Positions 44,244 through 55,288 of a DNA stretch of 64,000 nt are shown here, one piece after another; position 1 is the stretch's first letter; the number at the start of each line of letters is the position of its first letter. The DNA lies in contig CAVZBW010000002.1 of the NCBI GenBank assembly GCA_963773635.1, positions 806,001-870,000 on the forward strand, written 5' to 3'. A model generated the notes under the pieces. The model ran no database searches, was not told the origin of the DNA, and saw only the letters and a program-made list of their open reading frames with translations. The stretch comes from CAVZBW01 sp963773635 (lineage in GTDB: Bacteria; Actinomycetota; Acidimicrobiia; Acidimicrobiales; RAAP-2). The translations under genes were made by a program, and so were the position numbers.

Positions 44244-45401
44244 TCAGCGGGGGAGCCCGAGGATCCGGTCGCCGATCACGGTCCGCTGGATCTCCGAGGT
44301 GCCCCCCGCGATGCTCGCCGCGCGGGACCAGAGCCACTGGCGCTGCCACTTGCCGCCCATCGGATTGGCGGTGGCGTCGATCCACAGTGGCGCAGCGGAA
44401 CCGACCACCTTCAACGCGGCGTCGGACAGGCTCTGGGTCATGTCGGTCCACATCAGCTTGGACACGCTCGACTCGGGCCCGAGCTCCCGGCCCTTTTCGA
44501 GCTCGGAGAGGGTGCGCAGGTTCTGCAGCCGCAGCAGGCGGAGCTTGACCACGGCGGCGGCCAGGGCGTCGGCCACCTCGGGGTCGTCCAGGCTCCCGAG
44601 ATCGGCGGCGAGGGCGTAGAGCTCCTCGACGTACACCTCGTGCACGACCTGCTCCTTAAAGGGAAAGGTCCCCCGCTCGTGGGCGAGGGTCGTGTTGGCG
44701 ACGGACCATCCGTGGTGCAGCTCGCCCACCAGGCAGTCCTGCGGGACGAACACCTCGTCGAAGAAGACCTCGTTGAATTCGGACTCGCCCGTCATGGTGA
44801 CGAGCGGACGGATCTCGATCCCGGGCGCCGTCATGTCCACCACCAGATACGACAGCCCCTTGTGCTTGGGGGCATCCGGATCGGTGCGGACGAGGGCGAT
44901 CCCCCATCGTGCGAATTGCGCGTAGCTCGTCCAGACCTTCTGGCCCTGGAGGAGCCAGCCGTCGTCCACCCTGAGGGCCCGGGTGCCGAGCGACGCCAGG
45001 TCGGACCCGGCGCCCGGCTCGCTGAAGAGCTGGCACCAGATCTCCTCTGCGTCGAGGATCCTCGGGAGCCAACGGGTCTTCTGCTCCTCGGTTCCGTGGA
45101 CCAGGAGCGTCGGCCCCACGTGGTTGATGCCGTTGCGGTTGACGGGCTGGGGGGCCTTGGACCGGGCGTACTCCATGTGGAAGACGGCCAGCTGGAGGGG
45201 GCTCGCGCCACGCCCTCCATACCTCTCGGGCCAGTGGACCCCGATCCAGCGGCCGGCCGCCAGGCGCGCCTGCCAGCGACGTCCCCACTCGAATTCCTCC
45301 TCGAGCGACGAAAAGGCCGGCGTCGGCTCCACGTTGGCGGCGAGCCACGCCCGGAGCTCGTCCCGGAAGGCCAGCTCGTCCGCGCTCAGCGACAGATCCA
45401 T
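44244..45401 (-). CDS. Acyl-CoA dehydrogenase
   Basis: A 385-residue FAD-dependent acyl-CoA dehydrogenase. It has WPERYGGRGASPLQ, CQLFSEPGAGSDLASL, GQKVWTSYAQFARWG and the C-terminal SIAGGTSEIQRTVIGDRILGLPR region (read as separate motifs). ATG 45401 follows AAGGGAGCC; the longer frame to 45452 runs into the preceding gene. It is 19 bp after the synthetase at 45421 in the same unit, so the synthetase product is its likely substrate. No small partner subunit is adjacent, unlike the other dehydrogenases here. Confidence 0.9.
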   Translation of the reverse strand: MDLSLSADELAFRDELRAWLAANVEPTPAFSSLEEEFEWGRRWQARLAAGRWIGVHWPERYGGRGASPLQLAVFHMEYARSKAPQPVNRNGINHVGPTLLVHGTEEQKTRWLPRILDAEEIWCQLFSEPGAGSDLASLGTRALRVDDGWLLQGQKVWTSYAQFARWGIALVRTDPDAPKHKGLSYLVVDMTAPGIEIRPLVTMTGESEFNEVFFDEVFVPQDCLVGELHHGWSVANTTLAHERGTFPFKEQVVHEVYVEELYALAADLGSLDDPEVADALAAAVVKLRLLRLQNLRTLSELEKGRELGPESSVSKLMWTDMTQSLSDAALKVVGSAAPLWIDATANPMGGKWQRQWLWSRAASIAGGTSEIQRTVIGDRILGLPR

Positions 45402-45420
45402 CTCGGCTCCCTTTCGATCC

Positions 45421-47005
45421 TCAGCCGCGCCGGCCGTCGGCATCGGGCACACCGCACTGGGCCGCGGCCCGCGCCTTCAAGGCTCCGCGATCGGGCTTGC
45501 CCGCGGCAAGGAGCGGCAGCTGGTCGACCTGGAAGACGACCTCGGGGGTCTTGAACCGGGCGACGCCGAGCTCGGCGAACCAACGGCGGCACTCGTCGAC
45601 GTCGAGCGTCTGGCGGCCGACGACGAAGGCCGCGACCCGCTCCCCCAACCGCTGGTCGGGGCACCCGACGACCACCGCCTGGGATACGGCGGGATGCAGC
45701 TCGAGCGCCCGCTCCACCTCGGCCGAGGAGATGTTCTCGCCTCCACGGATGATCAACTCCTTGAGCCGGCCGGTGATCCGGAGCCATCCGTCGGTGTCGA
45801 CCACGCCCAAGTCGCCGCTGCGGAACCACCCGCGCCGCACGGCGGCCGCCGTGTCCTCGGGCATCCCCGTAGCCGACGAAGAGCTCGGGGCCACGGATCC
45901 AGATCTCCCCGGGGACGCCGGGAGGCCGGCGACGACCGGTCGCCGGGTCGACGGCGCGGATCTCGGCCTCGCCGACCGCCCGGCCGTCGGTGTCCCGGCA
46001 CCGCTCCTGCGGGTCCTCGTTGGTGCACGTGGACACCGTCGGCGCCTCGGTCGAGCCGTAGCTGCGCTTGACGATCGCACCGAGGCCCTGGTGCGCCGCC
46101 TCGATGAACTCGGGGGTCACGCCCATCATCCCCGACGAGACCACGCGCAGGCTCTCCACCCTCGAGCCGTCGAAGCCGGGCACGTCCATGAGGGCGGAGA
46201 ACATCGCCGGCGGCCCGATCATGAAGCTGATCCCCTCGTCCTCGATGAGACGCAGGCCCCGCTCGACGTCCCAGCGCTCCATGAGCACGGCGCGCATGCC
46301 CGCCACACCGGGGACGAGCACCGCATTGAGCAGGCCCGAGACGTGGGCCAGGGGCGCGGGCATCAAGACGGCGTCCGTGCCTCCCAGGCCGTGGACCCCG
46401 GTCATGGTGAGCGCCTTGTGGACGAGGCCCCGGTGGGTGTGGAGGACCGCCTTGGGACGGCCCGTCGACCCCGAGGTGAAGATCACGACCGCGAGGTCGG
46501 AGGGCCGGCTGGCGCTCTCGAGCACCGGTGCGTCACCGCACAGCTCGAGGAAGACCTCGTCCCCATCCCCGGTACCGGTCCGCACGGCGATGGCTCCGGC
46601 ACGCTCGCCGAGGGGCAGTCCGGGCGCGGCGAAGGTCACCGCCGGCTCGAGGACGTCGAGCAGGTCGGCGACCTCGCGGGACCCCACCTGATGATGGATG
46701 GGCGCGGCGACGGCGCCGCAACGCCAGCACGCCCGATAGAGCGCGAGGGCCTCCCACCAGTTGGGCAGTTGCCAGGTCACGACGCCCCCGCGGCGCACGC
46801 CGAGGCGTCGAAGGCCACCCGCCAGGCCCGACACCAGCCGCTCCAGCTCCGCGGCGTCGATGCGCCGCGCGCCGTCGACGACCGCCGGCCCCCCGCGCAC
46901 CGGGCGCGCCCGGATCGCCGCGTCGAGCGTCGGGACGTCCCACGCACCCCCCGGCCGCAGGTAGCGCGTCGCGGCCGGCGCGCGATAGGTGGGTCGGAGC
47001 TTCAT
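45421..47005 (-). CDS. Acyl-CoA synthetase (AMP-forming), one frame break
   Basis: A CoA ligase of about 527 residues when joined. From ATG 47005: TFAAPGLPLGERAG, IFTSGSTGRPKAVLHTHRG, KRSYGSTEAPTVS and IRGPELFVGYG. The frame then shifts at about 45868, where TACGGGGATG carries one G more than the reading frame needs. It resumes with MPEDTAAAVRRGWFRSGDLG, LKELIIRGGENISSAEVE and the C-terminal AGKPDRGALK. A homopolymer indel is the simplest explanation. It is followed after 19 bp by the acyl-CoA dehydrogenase at 44244. Confidence 0.82.
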
Positions 47006-47122
47006 GGGCAGCCGATGGTACCCTCCGTCCGGTTTCCCTCCCGGGCCCACCCGGGCGTGGGGCACCTCGAGGCCAGGCGCCGTCCGAGCGGCCGGCGCAC
47101 GAGAGAGCGGAGGGGGGACACG

Positions 47123-48046
47123 GTGGCGCCAACTCTGCCGTCACGCGTCGGTGGTCTGCTGCTGGGCATCACCACGCCGGCGATGACGCTCCTGCCCGAG
47201 CGGCACGCCGCCTGGGAGGAGTCCGCCACCATCGAGGACGTGGCCGAGGTGGCCAAGGCCGCGGACCGTCTCGGGTACCACCATCTCACCTGCAGCGAGC
47301 ACGTCGTCATCCCGACCGACGTGGCGGCGGTCCGCGGCGCCCGGTACTGGGACCCCCTCGCCACCTTCGGCTACCTGGCGGCGGTGACGGATCGCATCCG
47401 GCTCGCGACCAACGTGCTCGTGCTCGGATACCACCACCCCCTCGAGATCGCCAAGCGCTACGGCACCCTCGACAAGGTGAGTGGGGGCCGGCTCGTCCTC
47501 GGCCTCGGGGTGGGGTCGCTCCGGGAGGAATTCGAGCTGCTGGGCGTGCCCTTCGAGGATCGCGGGCCACGGGCGGACGATGCGCTCCGGGCGCTGCGGG
47601 CGTCGCTGGGCGAGCGCCTCCCCTCCTACGAGGGTCCCTACTACCGGTACTCGGGCATCGTGGTCGACCCGTGGGCGCAGCAGGAGTCCGTCCCGCTGTG
47701 GATCGGCGGTCGGACCGGGAGGAGCCTGCGCCGGGCGGTCGAGCTCGGCGACGGTTGGATGCCCTTCGGGCTCAGCGCCTCGGAGCTCGGAGCGCTCGTG
47801 ACCAAGGCGCAGGCGACCGCGGCCTGGGAGGCGCGGCAGCAGCCCCTGGAGGTGGTGCTGCCGAACGGGCGCCCGGCCGATCCCGTCGGGGATCCCCAGG
47901 GTGCGGTCCGCGCCGTCGAGCGGCTCGTCGAGGCAGGGGCGACGGCGCTCCAGCTGAGCTTCGTGCACCACAGCGTGCCCCACTACGTCGAACAGCTCGA
48001 GGCGATGGTCGAGGTGGTCCGGAGCCGGGGTGGAGCGGCCCGCTGA
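47123..48046 (+). CDS. LLM-class (luciferase-like) flavin/F420-dependent oxidoreductase
   Basis: A 307-residue luciferase-like TIM-barrel enzyme. It has LGYHHLTCSEHVVIP, DPLATFGYLAAVTDRIRLATNVLVLGYHHPLEIAKRYGTLD (family core), GRLVLGLGVGSLREEFELLGV and PLWIGGRTGRSLRRAVELGDGW. This group in actinobacteria often uses coenzyme F420, though FMN cannot be excluded. The GTG at 47123 has AGGGGGGA upstream. It is first of a four-gene operon with DUF35, thiolase-like and thioesterase genes. A role in oxidising or reducing a CoA-ester intermediate is inferred from that. Confidence 0.88.
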   Translation: MAPTLPSRVGGLLLGITTPAMTLLPERHAAWEESATIEDVAEVAKAADRLGYHHLTCSEHVVIPTDVAAVRGARYWDPLATFGYLAAVTDRIRLATNVLVLGYHHPLEIAKRYGTLDKVSGGRLVLGLGVGSLREEFELLGVPFEDRGPRADDALRALRASLGERLPSYEGPYYRYSGIVVDPWAQQESVPLWIGGRTGRSLRRAVELGDGWMPFGLSASELGALVTKAQATAAWEARQQPLEVVLPNGRPADPVGDPQGAVRAVERLVEAGATALQLSFVHHSVPHYVEQLEAMVEVVRSRGGAAR

Positions 48047-48458
48047 GGTGACCGAGCTCCCGCACCCCGTGCCCGACACGGTGAGCCAGTTCTACTGGGA
48101 CGGCGCACGCCGTGGCGAGCTGATGTGCCTTCGCTGCCGCCGGTGCAGCCGTTTCCACCATCCACCGGAGGTCGGCTGCCCTTATTGCGGAAGCACCTCC
48201 CTCCAGGAGGAGGCGCTGAGCGGCAAGGGGGTCGTCTTTGCGTCCGCCGTGGTCCGACAACCGTTCGACCAAGCCTTCGTCGCAGAAGTCCCCTACGTGG
48301 TCGCATTGATCGAGTTGGACGAGCAGCCCGGGCTACGGATCCTTGCCAACGTGCGCGGAGCCGAGAGCGAGGCGCCGAGCCCGGGTACTCCGGCCCGAGT
48401 GGAGTTCGAAGACCGCGGAGGGTGCTCCCTCCCCCAATTCGTCGTGGATGCCTCGTGA
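48030..48458 (+). CDS. DUF35 / OB-fold zinc-ribbon protein
   Basis: A 142-residue DUF35 protein with an intact zinc ribbon (CRRC...CPYC), preceded by FYWDGARRGELMCLRC and followed by the OB fold GVVFASAVVRQ. GTG 48030 overlaps the LLM gene by 17 bp; an in-frame GTG at 48048, directly after that gene's stop, is an equally likely start. Its stop overlaps the next gene's GTG (GTGA). It is the partner of the thiolase-fold protein at 48455. Unlike the DUF35 at 29457 it keeps all four Cys. Confidence 0.85.
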   Translation: MERPAEVTELPHPVPDTVSQFYWDGARRGELMCLRCRRCSRFHHPPEVGCPYCGSTSLQEEALSGKGVVFASAVVRQPFDQAFVAEVPYVVALIELDEQPGLRILANVRGAESEAPSPGTPARVEFEDRGGCSLPQFVVDAS

Positions 48459-49615
48459 CTCGGTTGAGCCGGGACGTGGCCGTCGTGGGTGTGGGGTACT
48501 CGCCGATCACACGGCGCGGCGCTCCCGATGTCCGGTCGCTGACGTCAGCGGCCTGTCGAAGTGCGCTCGAAGACGCAGGAATTCCCGCCACCGACATCGA
48601 TGGCATCGTCGAATACCAGTTCGGGTTCGGTGACTCTCCCTCGGCGGTCGGCGCACAACGACTGCTCGGTATCCCGAACGTCAAGATGTTCAACGACATC
48701 ATGGGTACGGGACCGTCGGGATTGGCCAGCGCCCTCGATGGTGCCATGGCGGTGGCTTCCGGGGTGTGCGACACCGTCCTCGTCTTCCGCTCCATCAACC
48801 GAAGCGCAGGGCACACCGGTGCTCTCCGAACGGGTCCGGCGGAAGCCACGGGGCCTCTTCAGTTCACCGCTCCCTACGGGTACGGGGGAGGCATCATCCT
48901 GGCGATGGCGATGCGCAAGCAACGTCGCGTCGCAGAGCTCGGCGGCTCCTACGAGGACTACGGGGAGATCGCCCTGAATGCCCGTCGCTGGTCGGCGTCG
49001 AACGATCGTGCGGTCCTCCGCGAGCCGCTCACGATGGACGACTACCTGGGCTCGCGACCGGTCGCCGACCCTCTCTTGCTCCTTGATTGCGACTATCCCG
49101 TGAACGGCGCAGTTGCCGCCGTGATGACCACGCTCGAGCGCGCCGCCGATCTGCGGCAATCCCCGGTGGTCGTCGATTCACTCGCCTACGGGACGGGATC
49201 CAATCCCGACTGGATCTACGGCGACGATTTCCTCTTCGGCGGGACCCTGGAGTGCGCGCGACACCTGTGGTCGGGTGCATCCGTGGGCCCCGCCGACGTC
49301 GACGTCGCCGAGCTCTACGACGGCTTCACTCACATCACGATCTCGTGGATCGAGGCTCTCGGGTTGTGCGGGGTGGGCGAGTTCCACGACTGGGTCGACG
49401 GCGGGCGCCGCATCGGACCCGGCGGTCCGTTGGCCGTCAACACCCACGGCGGCCAGCTCGCCGAGGGCCGGTTGCACGGGCTGTCCTTTCTCACCGAAGC
49501 GGTGCTGCAATTGCGCGGCCAGTGTGGGGACCGGCAGGTTGCCGATGCCCAGGTTGCGGTCGTCGCCAACGCCCACGGACCCCAGGCCGGCGCCATGGTC
49601 CTGGTCACCCCGTAG
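48455..49615 (+). CDS. Lipid-transfer / SCP-x thiolase-fold protein, probable acyl-CoA aldolase
   Basis: A 386-residue thiolase-fold protein coupled to DUF35 by a GTGA overlap. The nucleophile loop reads DIMGTGPSGLASAL, with Gly where thiolases have Cys. AELYDGFTHITISWIEALG and NTHGGQLAEGRLHG are retained. This is the second DUF35/thiolase pair in the window and it too lacks the Cys, again pointing to Ltp2-type retro-aldol chemistry. By eye it is clearly diverged from the copy at 29906, so the pairs likely act on different intermediates. Confidence 0.85.
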   Translation: MTRLSRDVAVVGVGYSPITRRGAPDVRSLTSAACRSALEDAGIPATDIDGIVEYQFGFGDSPSAVGAQRLLGIPNVKMFNDIMGTGPSGLASALDGAMAVASGVCDTVLVFRSINRSAGHTGALRTGPAEATGPLQFTAPYGYGGGIILAMAMRKQRRVAELGGSYEDYGEIALNARRWSASNDRAVLREPLTMDDYLGSRPVADPLLLLDCDYPVNGAVAAVMTTLERAADLRQSPVVVDSLAYGTGSNPDWIYGDDFLFGGTLECARHLWSGASVGPADVDVAELYDGFTHITISWIEALGLCGVGEFHDWVDGGRRIGPGGPLAVNTHGGQLAEGRLHGLSFLTEAVLQLRGQCGDRQVADAQVAVVANAHGPQAGAMVLVTP

Positions 49616-49629
49616 ATGGAGAGCGGAAG

Positions 49630-50439
49630 ATGGGCTCGTCAGCGGGATCGCTCGGCAACAGTCGTTCGGCCTTGGCCGAGGCCCTCAGCGTCCGCCAGAC
49701 CGCGGATGGAGCCGTTGCGGTGCTCAAGGAGTACGCCGGGACCGCCGCGTTCGGAGGCCAGCTGGTAGGGCTCGCCGTCGCACTCGCCAGCGCTTCGATG
49801 GGGGGTTGGAGTCCCCTGTGCGTCCATTCCGAGTTCCTCCGCGGAGCAAGAGCCGGCGAGGGCGTGACACTCGAGTTGAGCATCGAGCGTCACGGATCCG
49901 CGATGAGCCGTCGACGAATCGCAGTTCGGCAGTGCGGTCGACCGGTGGCGACCGCATCGGTTTCGTTGATACCGCTCGACGCGAACGATCGAGTGCGGAA
50001 TCCTGGACCGCCTACGCCGGCGCCTTCGCCTCCGCACCTACCGGCGGACCGACCCTCGCCGTTTATCGAACGATGGGGTTTCCGGGACGAGTTGGAGATC
50101 CTGCATGTGGATGCGGATGTCGTCCATCCCATGTGGATCCGGCCCAGGGGACGCCTGCCCGGCACGGCCGGCCTGGATGGGGCAGCCCTGGCATTTGTAT
50201 CGGACCTGGGTCTGGTGCTCGTTGCCAGCGACGAGCTCGACCGTGCCGATGTGCTACCGGTGACGGTGGATCACACGATCTGGTTCCATGGACCGCCGGT
50301 CTTCGACTCCTGGGTGCTGTTGACCGCGAAGCTCGTCCAGCGTCACGGCGCCCAGGCGCTCGTCCAGGGACAGCTCTCCAATGAATCGGGCGGTCCAATC
50401 GCCACCATCGTGCAGGGGGTCCACCTGCTCCGACGCTGA
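49630..50439 (+). CDS. Acyl-CoA thioesterase, TesB-like double hotdog
   Basis: A 269-residue thioesterase-family protein with two hotdog folds. It has TAAFGGQLVGLAVALASASM near residue 40 (the conserved FGGQ) and FLRGARAGEGVTLEL. In the second half, the paired VTVDHTIWFHGPP and QGQLSNESGGPIATI carry the expected Asp/Ser/Gln active-site types. The ATG at 49630 was chosen with GGAGAGCGGAAG before it. It ends the LLM-DUF35-thiolase operon and could release the end-product acid from CoA. Confidence 0.8.
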   Translation: MGSSAGSLGNSRSALAEALSVRQTADGAVAVLKEYAGTAAFGGQLVGLAVALASASMGGWSPLCVHSEFLRGARAGEGVTLELSIERHGSAMSRRRIAVRQCGRPVATASVSLIPLDANDRVRNPGPPTPAPSPPHLPADRPSPFIERWGFRDELEILHVDADVVHPMWIRPRGRLPGTAGLDGAALAFVSDLGLVLVASDELDRADVLPVTVDHTIWFHGPPVFDSWVLLTAKLVQRHGAQALVQGQLSNESGGPIATIVQGVHLLRR

Positions 50440-50471
50440 AGGCTCTCGCCGGCCGAGGGTCGGGCTCTCGC

Positions 50472-51566
50472 TCAGAAGACGCTCCCGCCACCCGCGATCC
50501 GTGCCCGCAGCAGATCGGCCAGCCGCTGGCGGTGGAAGGACGCGTCGCCGTAGCTCAGGGCGTCGAGCTGCTGGCGCTTGATGTAGAGGTGCAGGTCGTG
50601 CTCCCAGGTGAAGCCGATGCCGCCGTGCACCTGGAGCCCCGAGGCGACGACCCGCCGGCCGGCCTCCGAGCACCACACCTTGGCCGTCGACGCGGCGATC
50701 GACGCGTCGGGCTCGCGCGGCCGAGATGGCCCACGCGCCGTACCAGGTGGCCGATCGCATGCCCTCGACGTCGACCACCATGTCGGCGCAGCGATGCTTG
50801 ACCGCCTGGAAGCTGCCGATGGGCTGGCCGAACTGGACCCGGTCCTTGGCGTACTGCGAGGCCATCTCGAGCACCCGGGCCGCGCCGCCCAGCATCTCGG
50901 CCGAGGCACCGACGGCGCCGCGGTCGAGCAGCGCTGCCGGCGAGCTCCTCACCGCCGAGCCTCGTGGCGGGCGTGGCCTCGAGGTCGAGCCAGGAGAGGG
51001 CCCGCGTCTCGTCCATGGCCGGCTCGCGCCGGGGTCGGCCCGACGGCCCGGAGGTCCACCCCAAAGACCGCGGCCGCCCGTCGACACCACGGCCACGTCC
51101 GAGATGGAGGCGGCCTCCACCGGACCGGTCCGGCCGGTCAGCGTCCATTGGTCACCGGGACCCGCCGGCGCGGCCTCGACGGCGCCCGCTCCGACCGGAC
51201 CACGCCACGCAGCCGATGCGCTCACCCGCCGCGAGGTCGGCCACCCACTCCTTGGGGGCGTCCTCGGCCTCGGCGAGCACCGGCCAGGGCGAGCAGGCTC
51301 GGCAGCAGCGGCACGGGCGCGCAGTGCCCGCCGGCCTCCTCGAGGAGGACGGACGCCTCGACCCAGCTCATCCCGAGCCCGCCCAGCGCCTCGGGCAGGG
51401 CCACGCCCAACCACCCCTGCTCGGCCATGTCGCGCCACAGCCTGGCGTCGTGGCCGTCGCCGGCGGACAGGTGGGCGCGCACCTGGTCGTGGCCCGCCCG
51501 GTCGTCGAGGAGGTCGCGCGCCGCTTCCTGCAGCGCCACCTGGTCCGCCGACAGCTCGAAATCCAT
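50472..51566 (-). pseudogene. Acyl-CoA dehydrogenase beta-type subunit, at least six frame breaks
   Basis: Every part of a dehydrogenase can be read, but only by switching frame repeatedly. In order: MDFELSADQVALQEAARDLL; VLAEAEDAPKEWVADL; GDQWTLTGRTGPVEAASIS; MDETRALSWLDLEATPATR; ASQYAKDRVQFGQPIGSFQA; and LQVHGGIGFTWEHDLHLYIKR. Breaks fall at about 51285, 51215, 51075, 51035, 50940 and 50720. No frame contains long random stretches, which favours sequence error over old decay, but a recent pseudogene cannot be excluded. It is divergent from the alpha-type partner at 51620 with a 53-bp gap. Confidence 0.75.
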
Positions 51567-51619
51567 GCGGCGGGAGTCTAGGACCGGGCCCCGCCGGAGC
51601 GGTGTGCGAAGCTGGCCCC

Positions 51620-52806
51620 GTGGACCTCACGCCCACGACGACCGAGGAATCGTTCCGCTCGGAGGTCCGCGCCTGGCTGATGGAGCACCTCCCGTGGGAC
51701 TACGGCCACGGGCTGCCGCCTCGCTTCGACGACCTCGCCGAGGAGGTGGCGTTCCTCCGCCGATGGCAGGCGCTCGCTCGCGCGAGGGCGGTTGGGTCGG
51801 GGTGGCGTGGCCCACGGAGTACGGCGGCCGCGGCGCAGGGCCGGCGGAGCACTTCATCGTCCAAGAGGAGCTGGCGCGTGCCCGGGCCCCCGAGATGGTC
51901 GGGCGCATCGGCCTCAACCTGGCCGCCCCCACCCTGCTCGCCCACGGGACGGACGACCAGCGGTCCCGGTGGCTCTCCAGGATACGGACGGCCGAGGACC
52001 TCTGGTGCCAGCTCTTCAGCGAGCCGGGGGCCGGGAGCGACCTCGCCGGGCTCTCGACGCGCGCCACCCGGACCGACGGCGGGTGGCTGGTGAGCGGGCA
52101 AAAGGTGTGGACGAGCTACGCCCAGTTTGCCGACTGGGGCGTCTGCCTCGCCCGGACCGATCCCGAGGCCCCCAAGCACAAGGGCATCTCCTACCTGGTG
52201 GTCGACATGCACCGTCCCGGCGTCGAGGTGCGTCCGCTCGTCCAGATGACCGGGGAGGCCGAGTTCAACGAGGTCTTCCTGAGCGACGTCTTCGTCCCCG
52301 ACGACCAGGTCATCGGCCCCGTGCACGAGGGTTGGCGGGTGGCCAACTCGACCCTCTCGCACGAGCGCGGCACCAACCCCCGGCAGCTGGTCATCCACAT
52401 GCAGCTGCTCGAGGAGCTCGTACGCCTGGCCGACGGCAACGGCAGCCTCGACGACCGCCGCCTGCGCGGCGCCCTCGCCCAGGCCTACGTCGAGGTCAAG
52501 CTGTTCCAGCTGCACAACCTCCGCGGCGTGAGCCGGCTGGGCCGGGGCCTCGACCCGGGCCCGGAGGGCAGCGCGCTCAAGCTGTACTGGAGCGAGATGT
52601 CCAAGCGGCTCCAGGACACGGCCATGTCGGTCGTCGGGGAGGCGGCGCCCCTGTGGAAGGGGGCCGACGGCAATCCCGGGGACGGCCAGTGGCAACGGGC
52701 GTGGCTCTACTACCAGGCGTCGTCGATCTGGGCCGGCACCAACGAGATCCAGCGCAACGTCATCGGCGAGCGGGTCCTCGGGCTGCCACGGCCCGCCCGG
52801 CGCTGA
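51620..52806 (+). CDS. Acyl-CoA dehydrogenase alpha-type subunit, one frame break
   Basis: A dehydrogenase of about 395 residues. The N-terminal segment from GTG 51620 (TTEESFRSEVRAWLMEHLP, FLRRWQAL) shifts frame near 51780 in a GCTCGCTCGCGCGAG stretch. It continues with EGGWVGVAWPTEYGGRGAG, CQLFSEPGAGSDLAGL, GQKVWTSYAQFADWG and the C-terminal AGTNEIQRNVIGERVLGLPR. It resembles the dehydrogenase at 44244. With the divergent beta-type gene at 50472 it probably forms a heteromeric enzyme. It is followed after 13 bp by a CaiB-type transferase. Confidence 0.82.
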
Positions 52807-52819
52807 GCCGCGACGCGCC

Positions 52820-54081
<1,262 letters not shown>

Positions 54082-54119
54082 GCCGCTCGGCCCGGCGCCG
54101 ACCCGGGGCCGCCGACGCG

Positions 54120-55286
54120 TCAGCGGGGCCGGGGCAGCCCGAGCCCCCGCTGGGCGATGATGTTGCGCTGCACCTCGCTGGTGCCGCCGTAGGTGGTGGT
54201 CCCGAGGGAGAAGCGGAAGGCGTACTCGGCCGCCCCGCCCTCCACGGCCGTCGGGTCACCCTGGCTCCGGATCCCGTCGGGACCGAGCAGGTCCACGAAG
54301 TCGCCGGACTGGCGCGTGATCGCCTCCGAGGCGAACAACTTCGCCATCGAGCCCTCCACCCCCGGCAGGACCCCGGAATGCTCCATCCACGCGCAGCGCC
54401 GGCTCAAGAGCACGCTCACCTCGTTTTCGGCGGCGGCACGCCCGAGGCGCGCCCGCACCCCCGGATCCTCCGAGCGCGGGCGCCCGTCGTCGTCGACGCT
54501 GGTGTTGGCCCAGTGCTCCATGGCGTCGAGCGCCCGGATGGACTCGCCCCCCTGGGCCCCGCTGCGCTCGAAGGTGAGCCCGACGGTCATCACCTGCCAG
54601 CCGCCGTCGACCTCGCCGACCCGGAGGCTGTCGGGCACGCGGACGTCGGAATAGAAGGTCACGTTGGTCCGCTCCCCCGAGAGGGTGAAGACCGGCTGGA
54701 CCTCGACGCCTCCCTCGCGCATCGGCACGAGGAAGGTGGTCAGGCCCTGGTGCTTTTCCACGTCGGGATTGGTGCGGGTGAGCATGAACGCGTAGTCGGC
54801 GTCCTGCGCGTTGGTCGTGAACATCTTCTGCCCGTTGATCACCCACTCGCCGCCGTCGCGCACCGCCCGGGTCTGGGCGGCGGCCACGTCGGAGCCGCAC
54901 TCGGGCTCGGTGAAGCCGAGCACGATGATGATCTCTCCCTTGAGGGCCCGAGGCAGGATCTCCCGCTTCTGCTCCTCGGTGCCGAGGCGTTGGATGACGT
55001 TGGCGATCATGAGCGTCGTGCCCGCCCCGTAGGTGGGGGCACCGGCCCGCTGGAACTCCTCGGAGAAGGCGACCATCTCCATCGCGTCCCGGCCCTGCCC
55101 CCCGTACTCGACCGGCCATGCCGGAGCGAGCCACCCGCGCTCGACCTGGGCCCGGTGGAAGTCCCAGTCGTGGTGGATGCCGGTGGCGTGCATCCGTTCG
55201 CGCATCTCCTCGGTGTAGACGTCGTCCAGGAACTTTCGGGCCTCGGCCCGGAAGGCGTCGCTGCGATCGCCCAGCCGAAAGTCCAC
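54120..55286 (-). CDS. Acyl-CoA dehydrogenase alpha-type subunit
   Basis: A 388-residue intact dehydrogenase. It has AWPVEYGGQGRDAMEM, LGFTEPECGSDVAAAQ, NGQKMFTTNAQDADYAF, FTLSGERTNVTFYSDVRV and the C-terminal YGGTSEVQRNIIAQRGLGLP. The GTG at 55286 follows GGGGAGG and starts 2 bp after the stop of its beta-type partner (55289). It is the only dehydrogenase of the 50-56 kb block without a frame break. With its partner it should form a ChsE-like heteromer. Confidence 0.88.
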   Translation of the reverse strand: MDFRLGDRSDAFRAEARKFLDDVYTEEMRERMHATGIHHDWDFHRAQVERGWLAPAWPVEYGGQGRDAMEMVAFSEEFQRAGAPTYGAGTTLMIANVIQRLGTEEQKREILPRALKGEIIIVLGFTEPECGSDVAAAQTRAVRDGGEWVINGQKMFTTNAQDADYAFMLTRTNPDVEKHQGLTTFLVPMREGGVEVQPVFTLSGERTNVTFYSDVRVPDSLRVGEVDGGWQVMTVGLTFERSGAQGGESIRALDAMEHWANTSVDDDGRPRSEDPGVRARLGRAAAENEVSVLLSRRCAWMEHSGVLPGVEGSMAKLFASEAITRQSGDFVDLLGPDGIRSQGDPTAVEGGAAEYAFRFSLGTTTYGGTSEVQRNIIAQRGLGLPRPR

Positions 55287-55288
55287 GG

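Noticed and set aside
50472..51566. Programmed frameshifting as the cause of the breaks in the dehydrogenase gene
   Set aside because: At least six breaks in about 1.1 kb with no common slippery sequence; error or recent decay is far simpler.
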